NCBI GenBank assembly: GCA_963995525.1
Contig: OZ023211.1
Location: 60,844,487-60,908,486 of the forward strand
Reading direction: 5' to 3'
Length of the DNA: 64,000 bases
Origin: Escarpia spicata
Taxonomy: Eukaryota > Annelida > Polychaeta > Sabellida > Siboglinidae
Below are positions 21,259 through 34,580 of the stretch, in pieces (position 1 is the first letter of the stretch; every line of letters starts with the position of its first letter). The position numbers and the translations under genes are program-made. The notes beneath the pieces were generated by a model. It had not been told where the DNA came from. It saw only the letters and a list, made by a program, of their open reading frames with translations, and did no database searches.

Positions 21259-21840
21259 GTGAGTACATGCGTAACTATGCCTTGATGACCTCGCTGCTAC
21301 TGATAGAGACAGATATTAGTAAAAACCTGATTATATATTTCCCACATATCGGGATAGATCACTGGTTTATTTCTCGGTTCAGGGAAGGTGAATAAAGTAA
21401 CGGTGATTTTGAGATGGTATCCTCTTTCTGTGAAATTTTCACGCTAATAAAAATGGTTGTGATTTTTTAGGACTACATCAGTTTTCATGGTCCAGAGAAT
21501 AAGTCACGTATAGCCGTCTATAGAAAAGCAAGCAATGAAAAACACCTGTCGGCTTTTTCAAAAATTATCTGGTTACCATCATTCAACCTCAGGGCAACCT
21601 CACACTTAAGGTCATCCTTGGGACTGGACATAGTGACCTGGATAGCAAGGTGAACATATTAGTGGAACTAATTTCCTATACTTTACTGTATGTGGAAATC
21701 ATTTGGGACTGTTCTAGGGTGACCTAATTGTGAGATGGCTGTATTACCGAGGTGACTGTAAAACAAGGTTCGTCTTGTAAAACACTGGACATTTTCTCAA
21801 GTTATGAGTAGTTTTTAATTGATAAATAATAAAATAATAC
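21259..21840. other. Intergenic, nothing assigned
   Basis: Searched for further adaptin-like exons in this stretch and found none. Confidence 0.4.
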
Positions 21841-21844
21841 ATCC

Positions 21845-22260
<416 letters not shown>

Positions 22261-22317
22261 AGGCTTATAGACTGACATTCTAATAGACAAACCCAGAAGA
22301 TGGAGGAGAGAGAGAGA

Positions 22318-22517
22318 NNNNNNNNNNNNNNNNNNNNNNNNNNNNNNNNNNNNNNNNNNNNNNNNNNNNNNNNNNNNNNNNNNNNNNNNNNNNNNNNNNN
22401 NNNNNNNNNNNNNNNNNNNNNNNNNNNNNNNNNNNNNNNNNNNNNNNNNNNNNNNNNNNNNNNNNNNNNNNNNNNNNNNNNNNNNNNNNNNNNNNNNNNN
22501 NNNNNNNNNNNNNNNNN
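22318..22517. other. Assembly gap, exactly 200 N
   Basis: A run of 200 N, a conventional placeholder for a gap of unknown size. Order and distance across this point are not certain. Confidence 1.
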
Positions 22518-22759
22518 GAAACATTGTAAGTCATTTATTAACACATTTGATGTCGAAACTCAATACAGCATACGCGGATCCAGGGGGCCTGACGGCGCGT
22601 GCCTCCTTGACCTTTGGAATTTGGCGTGCCCCCTAAACCTTTTTGAACGCATCCATCATGTTCCCTCAGACCTTTGGAATGTGCCCCCATTTACGATAGT
22701 CTGAAGGGCGTGCAATTGGAGATTTACTGTGAACGTCGCAATGAAAACATTATCACAGC

Positions 22760-22760
<1 letters not shown>

Positions 22761-22793
<33 letters not shown>
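22761..22793. repeat. Poly-C run
   Basis: 33 consecutive C; its length is unreliable in most sequencing chemistries. Confidence 0.95.
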
Positions 22794-22794
<1 letters not shown>

Positions 22795-23125
22795 TCTTTC
22801 GATGTTACTTGTTGAGCCGAGGCAGCGGAGAAGTTCCGACGGCGCGGCGGCGAAAACTTCACCCGCTGGCCCCATCTTCATCTTCCGTTGTTGTGATCCA
22901 ACAGAGCGATAACGCCACAGCGTGTAGAAGCTCCGGTTCAGACACCCCAATACGAATTTTGTTCGGCCGCCAGTGGAGGTTATCTGGCCAGCCTCAGTTT
23001 CCCAGATTATCCTCTCTGGATCCGCCCATGTACAGTGTCAAAGTCGATATAACTAAAAGAAACTTTTTACATATGCAAAACTATGGCGTATTTGTGGTGT
23101 ATGGCATCAAACGTAGCATTCCATG

Positions 23126-24826
23126 TAGTGCTGTTTCGATATTCGATATATCGAAGTATCGCGATACTTGTGAAAGTTCGATACCGATACTTCGTGGTAT
23201 CGCGATACTTCGATATTTTTGGTATCAAACGGCCACAGTTCGATACCTTCGATATTTCGATACGTCGATACCTTCGATATTTTGATACCTTCGAGACTTT
23301 GTCGATACCTATACTTCGATATCGAGTCCATTCGACGTCGATGCGAAGACGTAACATCGTTTTTGAAGATGAAGTTACGGCCGGATGTACGGAAAGTACG
23401 GCTACTCCGCTGCGGGCTTCGCTTCCTAACTTGACAGGGTTGACTATGTTGTATGTATTAGGGGCCGCTTAGGCGTGGTTCTTTTTCAAAAAACATAATA
23501 AAATGTAACATCTCAGTGGTTTTATAAAGCTTTATTGTGGAGTCAGTTTCCAAAAAAGTGTGTATATAAATAATTATTTGAGTGCGATCTCAGTTTAGCC
23601 TCGATTATTCAAGCCTCGTTACGACTTTGGGTGGCACTACCGTTTGCTTCACCAGTTTACCTTGCCCACTCTACAGCGTACCAAAAACACACAACATTCC
23701 AGTAATTTTGTAGAGTGTTTATTGCATGCATTAGTATTCACGAATATAGTTTAATATAATAATAATATAAATCATTATTTGCCGTACTCGCTCAACCAAG
23801 ATGAACGACAAAATGTCAAAACGCACATCGCCAATTTTGCATTTTTTTAGCAAATACGGAAACACTATAGAGTGTCTACTATGCCAGAAACGCTCCCCCA
23901 AACTAATGGGGGAAATACATTGAATTTAACGAAACATGTCACTGTCCATCATCCAAGAGAGTACCAAAACATGTTGATTTAAGGAAGTCGTGGTAACACT
24001 AACAGTAACAACGTCAACGAGAACGACGTGTTCCATCAACATTTTCGTCAGAAACCAAGCAATGGACATTTAGTAGTAGTTACAGTCGAAGTGAATCGCC
24101 ATCGGTTGCAGAGTCTACTGCGGCGATGTGACTACCAGTTTTATTTATTTATTATTACTAGGTATTCTATTGTATGTAATACTGTATTGTTTAATGTTAC
24201 ATTACAATTACGTTTACAACATTAATAAATTATAATTAAACAATTACAATTTACAACTGTTATTTGGTTATTGAAATAAAATGAAAATTGCATATTAATC
24301 GTTGTTTGCATAACTATATCAATTAGTATGTATCAATGGTTAAGTTGAAAATTGAATAGGCGTACTGTATAAACTACTATAGTTCCCAATAGACGCTCAG
24401 AGCGTGTGCACGACTATTTGTTTCTCAAAAGTGGTACCAGGCTACACTTTTTCAAACACACATAGTCAGCAGTGCACATCTACCAAACTGACTGATGCAA
24501 CATCGACACATGACAAGAATGCAACATGTTGCAGCTAAAAGCACACACGCACACTATGAATTACCTATCAAGCATCTGCAAGGTGGCGCTAGCAACAGTA
24601 TTGCCATCAGTTATGTCTAGCATGCATTCATTCATGAAAAATCTACTTTTATATGTTTCCCTAACAAAAAACAGTGTGTGCTTCTATGCCATTAGTTTAG
24701 ATGGATAGTGTGTTTTTATTGGGATCTATACTGTATACGAATTAGACTTACAACGTAAGTATCGAGTATCGAACACAATTCTGGTATCGATCAATATCGA
24801 AGAATTCTGGTATCGAACCAGCACTA
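23126..24826 (+). mobile_element. Non-autonomous hAT element, copy 1
   Basis: The element is 1701 bp with ends TAGTGCTG and CAGCACTA. The subterminal regions are packed with short GATA/TATC and TCGAAGTATC-type words. The left flank (ATTCCATG) does not match the right flank (CCTGACAC), unlike copies 2 and 3, so this copy marks a recombination border. No transposase core is present; a BED-finger remnant is at about 23800-23980. Confidence 0.9.
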
Positions 24827-25111
24827 CCTGACACCCATTTAGAAGAGACAATAGGTAATATAACTACTTGTCATTCCAAGGGAAACTACTTTTATGATAT
24901 CACCGTAAGTTTAAGTGTAAAATAAACAATTTCCTTTTCAACGGGGCAAAGTTTGTGTGGATACTATCGTGTGTAGTCTTTCTGGGGATGTTTAAAAAGT
25001 ATACATTCAGTATCGCAGAATGTCATTTTTCTTTAATATTTCTCAAATAGAGAGCAATGGTCTTAAGTGGCATTTGATTAATGTTGCTTGGCCTCTCTGA
25101 GTGTTCCTCCT

Positions 25112-25427
25112 TAGACGCTCAGAGCGTGTGCACGACTATTTGTTTCTCAAAAGTGGTACCAGGCTACACTTTTTCAAACACACATAGTCAGCAGTGCACA
25201 TCTACCAAACTGACTGATGCAACATCGACACATGACAAGAATGCAACATGTTGCAGCTAAAAGCACACACGCACACTATGAATTACCTATCAAGCATCTG
25301 AAAGCGCTAGCAACAGTATTGCCATCAATTATGTCTAGCATGCATTCATTCATGAAAAATCTACTTTTATATGTTTCCCTAACGAAAAACAGTGTGTGCT
25401 TCTATGCCATTAGTTTAGATGGATAGT
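25112..25427 (+). repeat. 316-bp second copy of a hAT internal segment, unit 1 spacer
   Basis: Starting at TAGACGCTCAGAGCG and ending at GATGGATAGTG, this repeats the hAT-internal stretch 24390-24707 with small differences (CTGAAAGCGC for CTGCAAGGTGGCGC, CAATTATG for CAGTTATG). The same copy is in unit 2 at about 29847-30162. It starts with the palindrome ACGCTCAGAGCGT. Confidence 0.9.
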
Positions 25428-26190
25428 GGTCAAAGGTCACAGTCACATAGTTCATCATTTGTCATTTGCTCATTTCGTCTGCTCTTGACCTGCACGTGAA
25501 CAAAACAAGAAAAAGAATGTTTGTTTTACCCCAGTACACAGAATAGATAATATAAATTTGTAGTTTTTACTAAAGGGGGTCAGTGACTCATATTAAGACA
25601 TAACAGTCGCTTTCTCACAGGTGCCACCAAAAACTATTTTAACTCATTTATTTAGAAGAAAGAAAGCTATCAATAGAGTGTGCTCGACTATTCATACACG
25701 TATCTGGGTCAAGGCCACGGAAAAGGACCACGTTAACATAGCACCATATTTGCAATCAATATAAACTATATTTTTAATTTTCACAATCTCTTTCAATTTG
25801 CGATAAAGATAATTGGTTATCTTTATATAGCATATAACTGTAAATCTTCCTCTTCTGTCCCCGTTTTAATGCAAATCTCGTGACGGAAACCGTGTTCACA
25901 TTTCCCTCAGCTTAACCCTGTTATACTAAAATTTGGCATTACTGCCTTTAGTGAATGGTGTGTCTCCATTGTATCTCCATATGTAATATGGCTCAATATT
26001 GTCTCCGTGTACGTTTGTTTAGCTGTACGTGACACGATGTCCGCACGCGCGTATTTAACCATGACGTCCATCACGCAAACTGTTGTGATCACTAGCACGT
26101 TCGTTGTTTACACAATGCATCATACCTAAACAATATAATGACCAGTGGTCCAACATGACAATGTAACGACCAGATATGTTTAGTTGGATG

Positions 26191-26194
<4 letters not shown>

Positions 26195-26251
<57 letters not shown>
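26195..26251. repeat. (TA)n microsatellite in unit 1 spacer
   Basis: An interrupted TA run. Its counterpart in unit 2 is at about 30930-30985. Confidence 0.95.
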
Positions 26252-26910
26252 ATATGCAGTGTGCAATAAAATAGTTTACTTTTCTGTGTGGTAAACGTGA
26301 TTTAATTACTAATACGTTGTAAATGAGTGTGGTTAATAGAATGTCTAGGGTTTTTGTCTTTGTAGATGCACATGTGCATCACAGTAGTAGACACAAGTTA
26401 GAGCCGGCTGATATCGTGATGGACACCACTTTGTTCATATCATATCACACATTGTTTAATTATGAACATATTAATAAACATCTACCCCTTAAACCATGAT
26501 AAATCACCCATCTGCTTGTTGGGTTTCTTTATTATGATGAATAGTTATATTGGTAGTCACAACCGTATTTGCAGCATTTCCGTTACGGACAGACACCATG
26601 CTTACTGTAATATGATGAAGTTTAAAAAAAAATCAATAATATTATAATATATAATCCACAAATGTGCATTTTTAATATAGGTAGCCTCACATTAACAAAT
26701 CATTATGTTTTTAAGAATACCACTTTGTTTGGTGTTTTTATCGGTACTGGTCTCCCAAATCAATAAATACTGGAGCATTAGGAACCAGACAGCGCAGCAA
26801 TCCTTACAAACCTTTACAGGATGAAAATATGCATGAAGATGCATCTCTGTTTCGCCGTTAAATAGCAGGCATTACAAATGACGCCAGGGAATATGTTGTA
26901 GTTATTTGAT

Positions 26911-27240
26911 GAAAAAAACGAAGTTCTTATATAGCGCAATATCTAGTCTTTAGGACTGCCCAAGGAACTTTATACATTACTGCCTGGCAGACCTGTTCAA
27001 TCGAACACCATCTTGACTTCTCTGGGAAGCATTCAGCCATGCTGCAATTAATGCGCGAAGACTTTTCGTACACAAATATCCACCACTGTCTGTAGCCAGG
27101 TACTCATTCATACATCTAAGTGAAATGCAGCTACGTATAGTGTACGAACGTGTCCAAGGTCCGACAGGGCAGCAAAATTCGAACCCGGATTATTTCGATT
27201 GAGAGTCCAGTGCTCTAACCACTGCACCACTGCGCTCTAC
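26911..27240 (-). mobile_element. tRNA-derived SINE, full copy in unit 1
   Basis: Read on the minus strand, the head (27240 downward) has a tRNA-like A box around TGGTGCAGTGGTTAGAGC and a B box GGTTCGAAT. A central conserved region (about 27100-26990) follows, then a 3' end GCGCTATATAAGAACTTCG with a short T-rich tail. The length of about 330 bp is normal for a SINE. Confidence 0.8.
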
Positions 27241-27859
27241 AACTGACCAGCAGACCAGAATAGGATGAACAATGCTTATGTAAATAGGGGATAAAGAAGG
27301 AGATAAACTGCTAACATTGCTGATGTTGACATTTTGGAAGATATCATCCCAAGCCGACGCTACAATGTCAACATATAGCGATAGTCCCATTTCACAATAA
27401 AACGGGGACTTTATTTTATGGCTGACAAACGAATTATAATTTGGCACATGGTGTCAGTCATATGCGTACTATATATGGCCACTTATCACGAAACGTCGAC
27501 ACAATCTGCTTTTGGGGGGGTACATTTTGAATTCAATATATCATGTTTTCCTTTTAGTCACTGATAAACAACATGTTAGGCTAATCGAGAAATACATTTG
27601 GGTAGCTTAATTACGAAAACTGACTCTTTGGGATCACTTTGAACTTGCGCGTCCGTGTTGCTCGATACCGAGCGTATACATGCACATCATAATATTAAAT
27701 TTTACATACATATTATGGTATTTAAAATTTCTGCTATATATTTTGATTTGATTTTTAGCGCGTAACAGGTTTATGGTTCAGAATCGATAGCAATGGAAAC
27801 TTGTGTAAAATTTCTTTTGTTTTCACACAATTTTAAACTTAAGGTACATTTCCTGACAC

Positions 27860-29561
27860 TAGTGCTGTTTCGATATTCGATATATCGAAGTATCGCGATA
27901 CTTGTGAAAGTTCGATACCGATACTTCGTGGTATCGCGATACTTCGATATTTTTGGTATCAAACGGCCACAGTTCGATACCTTCGATATTTCGATACGTC
28001 GATACCTTCGATATTTTGATACCTTCGAGACTTTGTCGATACCTATACTTCGATATCGAGTCCATTCGACGTCGATGCGAAGACGTAACATCGTTTTTGA
28101 AGATGAAGTTACGGCCGGATGTACGGAAAGTACGGCTACTCCGCTGCGGGCTTCGCTTCCTAACTTGACAGGGTTGACTATGTTGTATGTATTAGGGGCC
28201 GCTTAGGCGTGGTTCTTTTTCAAAAAACATAATAAAATGTAACATCTCAGTGGTTTTATAAAGCTTTATTGTGGAGTCAGTTTCCAAAAAAGTGTGTATA
28301 TAAATAATTATTTGAGTGCGATCTCAGTTTAGCCTCGATTATTCAAGCCTCGTTACGACTTTGGGTGGCACTACCGTTTGCTTCACCAGTTTACCTTGCC
28401 CACTCTACAGCGTACCAAAAACACACAACATTCCAGTAATTTTGTAGAGTGTTTATTGCATGCATTAGTATTCACGAATATAGTTTAATATAATAATAAT
28501 ATAAATCATTATTTGCCGTACTCGCTCAACCAAGATGAACGACAAAATGTCAAAACGCACATCGCCAATTTTGCATTTTTTTTAGCAAATACGGAAACAC
28601 TATAGAGTGTCTACTATGCCAGAAACGCTCCCCCAAACTAATGGGGGAAATACATTGAATTTAACGAAACATGTCACTGTCCATCATCCAAGAGAGTACC
28701 AAAACATGTTGATTTAAGGAAGTCGTGGTAACACTAACAGTAACAACGTCAACGAGAACGACGTGTTCCATCAACATTTTCGTCAGAAACCAAGCAATGG
28801 ACATTTAGTAGTAGTTACAGTCGAAGTGAATCGCCATCGGTTGCAGAGTCTACTGCGGCGATGTGACTACCAGTTTTATTTATTTATTATTACTAGGTAT
28901 TCTATTGTATGTAATACTGTATTGTTTAATGTTACATTACAATTACGTTTACAACATTAATAAATTATAATTAAACAATTACAATTTACAACTGTTATTT
29001 GGTTATTGAAATAAAATGAAAATTGCATATTAATCGTTGTTTGCATAACTATATCAATTAGTATGTATCAATGGTTAAGTTGAAAATTGAATAGGCGTAC
29101 TGTATAAACTACTATAGTTCCCAATAGACGCTCAGAGCGTGTGCACGACTATTTGTTTCTCAAAAGTGGTACCAGGCTACACTTTTTCAAACACACATAG
29201 TCAGCAGTGCACATCTACCAAACTGACTGATGCAACATCGACACATGACAAGAATGCAACATGTTGCAGCTAAAAGCACACACGCACACTATGAATTACC
29301 TATCAAGCATCTGCAAGGTGGCGCTAGCAACAGTATTGCCATCAGTTATGTCTAGCATGCATTCATTCATGAAAAATCTACTTTTATATGTTTCCCTAAC
29401 AAAAAACAGTGTGTGCTTCTATGCCATTAGTTTAGATGGATAGTGTGTTTTTATTGGGATCTATACTGTATACGAATTAGACTTACAACGTAAGTATCGA
29501 GTATCGAACACAATTCTGGTATCGATCAATATCGAAGAATTCTGGTATCGAACCAGCACTA
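27860..29561 (+). mobile_element. Non-autonomous hAT element, copy 2
   Basis: The element is 1702 bp and is flanked on both sides by the 8-bp sequence CCTGACAC (27852-27859 and 29562-29569), the duplication length typical of hAT transposition. Confidence 0.94.
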
Positions 29562-30925
29562 CCTGACACCCATTTAGAAGAGACAATAGGTAATATAACT
29601 ACTTGTCATTCCAAGGGAAACTACTTTTATGATATCACCGTAAGTTTAAGTGTAAAATAAACAATTTCCTTTTCAACGGGGCAAAGTTTGTGTGGATACT
29701 ATCGTGTGTAGTCTTTCTGGGGATGTTTAAAAAGTATACATTCAGTATCGCAGAATGTCATTTTTCTTTAATATTTCTCAAATAGAGAGCAATGGTCTTA
29801 AGTGGCATTTGATTAATGTTGCTTGGCCTCTCTGAGTGTTCCTCCTTAGACGCTCAGAGCGTGTGCACGACTATTTGTTTCTCAAAAGTGGTACCAGGCT
29901 ACACTTTTTCAAACACACATAGTCAGCAGTGCACATCTACCAAACTGACTGATGCAACATCGACACATGACAAGAATGCAACATGTTGCAGCTAAAAGCA
30001 CACACGCACACTATGAATTACCTATCAAGCATCTGAAAGCGCTAGCAACAGTATTGCCATCAATTATGTCTAGCATGCATTCATTCATGAAAAATCTACT
30101 TTTATATGTTTCCCTAACGAAAAACAGTGTGTGCTTCTATGCCATTAGTTTAGATGGATAGTGGTCAAAGGTCACAGTCACATAGTTCATCATTTGTCAT
30201 TTGCTCATTTCGTCTGCTCTTGACCTGCACGTGAACAAAACAAGAAAAAGAATGTTTGTTTTACCCCAGTACACAGAATAGATAATATAAATTTGTAGTT
30301 TTTACTAAAGGGGGTCAGTGACTCATATTAAGACATAACAGTCGCTTTCTCACAGGTGCCACCAAAAACTATTTTAACTCATTTATTTAGAAGAAAGAAA
30401 GCTATCAATAGAGTGTGCTCGACTATTCATACACGTATCTGGGTCAAGGCCACGGAAAAGGACCACGTTAACATAGCACCATATTTGCAATCAATATAAA
30501 CTATATTTTTAATTTTCACAATCTCTTTCAATTTGCGATAAAGATAATTGGTTATCTTTATATAGCATATAACTGTAAATCTTCCTCTTCTGTCCCCGTT
30601 TTAATGCAAATCTCGTGACGGAAACCGTGTTCACATTTCCCTCAGCTTAACCCTGTTATACTAAAATTTGGCATTACTGCCTTTAGTGAATGGTGTGTCT
30701 CCATTGTATCTCCATATGTAATATGGCTCAATATTGTCTCCGTGTACGTTTGTTTAGCTGTACGTGACACGATGTCCGCACGCGCGTATTTAACCATGAC
30801 GTCCATCACGCAAACTGTTGTGATCACTAGCACGTTCGTTGTTTACACAATGCATCATACCTAAACAATATAATGACCAGTGGTCCAACATGACAATGTA
30901 ACGACCAGATATGTTTAGTTGGATG

Positions 30926-30986
<61 letters not shown>

Positions 30987-31645
30987 ATATGCAGTGTGCA
31001 ATAAAATAGTTTACTTTTCTGTGTGGTAAACGTGATTTAATTACTAATACGTTGTAAATGAGTGTGGTTAATAGAATGTCTAGGGTTTTTGTCTTTGTAG
31101 ATGCACATGTGCATCACAGTAGTAGACACAAGTTAGAGCCGGCTGATATCGTGATGGACACCACTTTGTTCATATCATATCACACATTGTTTAATTATGA
31201 ACATATTAATAAACATCTACCCCTTAAACCATGATAAATCACCCATCTGCTTGTTGGGTTTCTTTATTATGATGAATAGTTATATTGGTAGTCACAACCG
31301 TATTTGCAGCATTTCCGTTACGGACAGACACCATGCTTACTGTAATATGATGAAGTTTAAAAAAAAATCAATAATATTATAATATATAATCCACAAATGT
31401 GCATTTTTAATATAGGTAGCCTCACATTAACAAATCATTATGTTTTTAAGAATACCACTTTGTTTGGTGTTTTTATCGGTACTGGTCTCCCAAATCAATA
31501 AATACTGGAGCATTAGGAACCAGACAGCGCAGCAATCCTTACAAACCTTTACAGGATGAAAATATGCATGAAGATGCATCTCTGTTTCGCCGTTAAATAG
31601 CAGGCATTACAAATGACGCCAGGGAATATGTTGTAGTTATTTGAT

Positions 31646-31975
31646 GAAAAAAACGAAGTTCTTATATAGCGCAATATCTAGTCTTTAGGACTGCCCAAGG
31701 AACTTTATACATTACTGCCTGGCAGACCTGTTCAATCGAACACCATCTTGACTTCTCTGGGAAGCATTCAGCCATGCTGCAATTAATGCGCGAAGACTTT
31801 TCGTACACAAATATCCACCACTGTCTGTAGCCAGGTACTCATTCATACATCTAAGTGAAATGCAGCTACGTATAGTGTACGAACGTGTCCAAGGTCCGAC
31901 AGGGCAGCAAAATTCGAACCCGGATTATTTCGATTGAGAGTCCAGTGCTCTAACCACTGCACCACTGCGCTCTAC
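31646..31975 (-). mobile_element. tRNA-derived SINE, copy in unit 2
   Basis: An identical-looking copy of the SINE at 26911-27240, carried along by the tandem duplication. It is absent from the truncated unit 3. Confidence 0.8.
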
Positions 31976-32594
31976 AACTGACCAGCAGACCAGAATAGGA
32001 TGAACAATGCTTATGTAAATAGGGGATAAAGAAGGAGATAAACTGCTAACATTGCTGATGTTGACATTTTGGAAGATATCATCCCAAGCCGACGCTACAA
32101 TGTCAACATATAGCGATAGTCCCATTTCACAATAAAACGGGGACTTTATTTTATGGCTGACAAACGAATTATAATTTGGCACATGGTGTCAGTCATATGC
32201 GTACTATATATGGCCACTTATCACGAAACGTCGACACAATCTGCTTTTGGGGGGGTACATTTTGAATTCAATATATCATGTTTTCCTTTTAGTCACTGAT
32301 AAACAACATGTTAGGCTAATCGAGAAATACATTTGGGTAGCTTAATTACGAAAACTGACTCTTTGGGATCACTTTGAACTTGCGCGTCCGTGTTGCTCGA
32401 TACCGAGCGTATACATGCACATCATAATATTAAATTTTACATACATATTATGGTATTTAAAATTTCTGCTATATATTTTGATTTGATTTTTAGCGCGTAA
32501 CAGGTTTATGGTTCAGAATCGATAGCAATGGAAACTTGTGTAAAATTTCTTTTGTTTTCACACAATTTTAAACTTAAGGTACATTTCCTGACAC

Positions 32595-34295
32595 TAGTGC
32601 TGTTTCGATATTCGATATATCGAAGTATCGCGATACTTGTGAAAGTTCGATACCGATACTTCGTGGTATCGCGATACTTCGATATTTTTGGTATCAAACG
32701 GCCACAGTTCGATACCTTCGATATTTCGATACGTCGATACCTTCGATATTTTGATACCTTCGAGACTTTGTCGATACCTATACTTCGATATCGAGTCCAT
32801 TCGACGTCGATGCGAAGACGTAACATCGTTTTTGAAGATGAAGTTACGGCCGGATGTACGGAAAGTACGGCTACTCCGCTGCGGGCTTCGCTTCCTAACT
32901 TGACAGGGTTGACTATGTTGTATGTATTAGGGGCCGCTTAGGCGTGGTTCTTTTTCAAAAAACATAATAAAATGTAACATTTCAGTGGTTTTATAAAGCT
33001 TTATTGTGGAGTCAGTTTCCAAAAAAGTGTGTATATAAATAATTAGTTGAGTGCGATCTCAGCTTAGGCTCGATTATTCAAGCCTCGTTACGACTTTGGG
33101 TGGCACTACCGTTTGCTTCACCAGTTTACCTTGCCCACTCTACAGCGTACCAAAAACACACAACATTCCAGTAATTTTGTAGAGTGTTTATTGCATGCAT
33201 TAGTATTCACGAATATAGTTTAATATAATAATAATATAAATCATTATTTGCCGTACTCGCTCAACCAAGATGAACGACAAAATGTCAAAACGCACATCGC
33301 CAATTTTGCATTTTTTTTGCAAATACGGAAACACTGTAGAGTGTCTACTATGCCAGAAACGCTCCCCCAACCTAGTGGGGGAAATACAATGAATTTAACG
33401 AAACATGTCACTGTCCATCATCCAAGAGAGTACCAAAACATGTTGATTTAAGGAAGTCGTGGTAACACTAACAGTAACAACGTCAACGAGAACGACGTGT
33501 TCCATCAACATTTTCGTCAGAAACCAAGCAATGGACATTTAGTAGTAGTTACAGTCGAAGTGAATCGCCATCGGTTGCAGAGTCTACTGCGGCGATGTGA
33601 CTACCAGTTTTATTTATTTATTATTACTAGGTATTCTATTGTATGTAATACTGTATTGTTTAATGTTACATTACAATTACGTTTACAACATTAATAAATT
33701 ATAATTAAACAATTACAATTTACAACTGTTATTTGGTTATTGAAATAAAATGAAAATTGCATATTAATCGTTGTTTGCATAACTATATCAATTAGTATGT
33801 ATCAATGGTTAAGTTGAAAATTGAATAGGCGTACTGTATAAACTACTATAGTTCCCAATAGACGCTCAGAGCGTGTGCACGACTATTTGTTTCTCAAAAG
33901 TGGTACCAGGCTACACTTTTTCAAACACACATAGTCAGCAGTGCACATCTACCAAACTGACTGATGCAACATCGACACATGACAAGAATGCAACATGTTG
34001 CAGCTAAAAGCACACACGCACACTATGAATTACCTATCAAGCATCTGCAAGGTGGCGCTAGCAACAGTATTGCCATCAGTTATGTCTAGCATGCATTCAT
34101 TCATGAAAAATCTACTTTTATATGTTTCCCTAACAAAAAACAGTGTGTGCTTCTATGCCATTAGTTTAGATGGATAGTGTGTTTTTATTGGGATCTATAC
34201 TGTATACGAATTAGACTTACAACGTAAGTATCGAGTATCGAACACAATTCTGGTATCGATCAATATCGAAGAATTCTGGTATCGAACCAGCACTA
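32595..34295 (+). mobile_element. Non-autonomous hAT element, copy 3
   Basis: The element is 1701 bp and is flanked by CCTGACAC at 32587-32594 and 34296-34303. It differs from copies 1 and 2 by scattered substitutions, including in the BED-finger remnant, which here reads further in one frame. Confidence 0.94.
33271..33451 (+). pseudogene. BED zinc-finger remnant of a hAT transposase
   Basis: In copy 3 a start at 33271 (MNDKMSKRTSP) leads to FFCKYGN, a CLLC pair and, after a one-base shift, GGNTMNLTKHVTVHHPREYQ. The C-x2-C and H-x4-5-H pairs and the NL..H spacing are those of the BED finger at the N-terminus of hAT transposases. The RNase H-like transposase core and the dimerisation domain are absent, so these elements depend on an enzyme from elsewhere. 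The same remnant, with stops, is near 23802 and 28534. Confidence 0.65.
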
Positions 34296-34580
34296 CCTGA
34301 CACCCATTTAGAAGAGACAATAGGTAATATAACTACTTGTCATTCCAAGGGAAACTACTTTTATGATATCACCGTAAGTTTAAGTGTAAAATAAACAATT
34401 TCCTTTTCAACGGGGCAAAGTTTGTGTGGATACTATCGTGTGTAGTCTTTCTGGGGATGTTTAAAAAGTATACATTCAGTATCGCAGAATGTCATTTTTC
34501 TTTAATATTTCTCAAATAGAGAGCAATGGTCTTAAGTGGCATTTGATTAATGTTGCTTGGCCTCTCTGAGTGTTCCTCCT

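Larger units (their letters stand above)
24835..27851. other. 3-kb spacer of the tandem unit
   Basis: Apart from the 316-bp segment, the TA run and the SINE, the spacer has no open frame or domain that I recognise. It begins just after CCTGACAC and ends just before CCTGACAC of the next unit. Confidence 0.7.

Noticed and set aside
23067..23472. Tyr/Arg-rich frames in the hAT copies (also at 27771-28206 and 32506-32941)
   Set aside because: They follow from the GATA/TCGATA word clusters at the hAT end and are open in both strands at the same place.
27460..27510. Hammerhead ribozyme
   Set aside because: GAAAC and GTC occur together but the CTGATGA core element is not found at a suitable distance.
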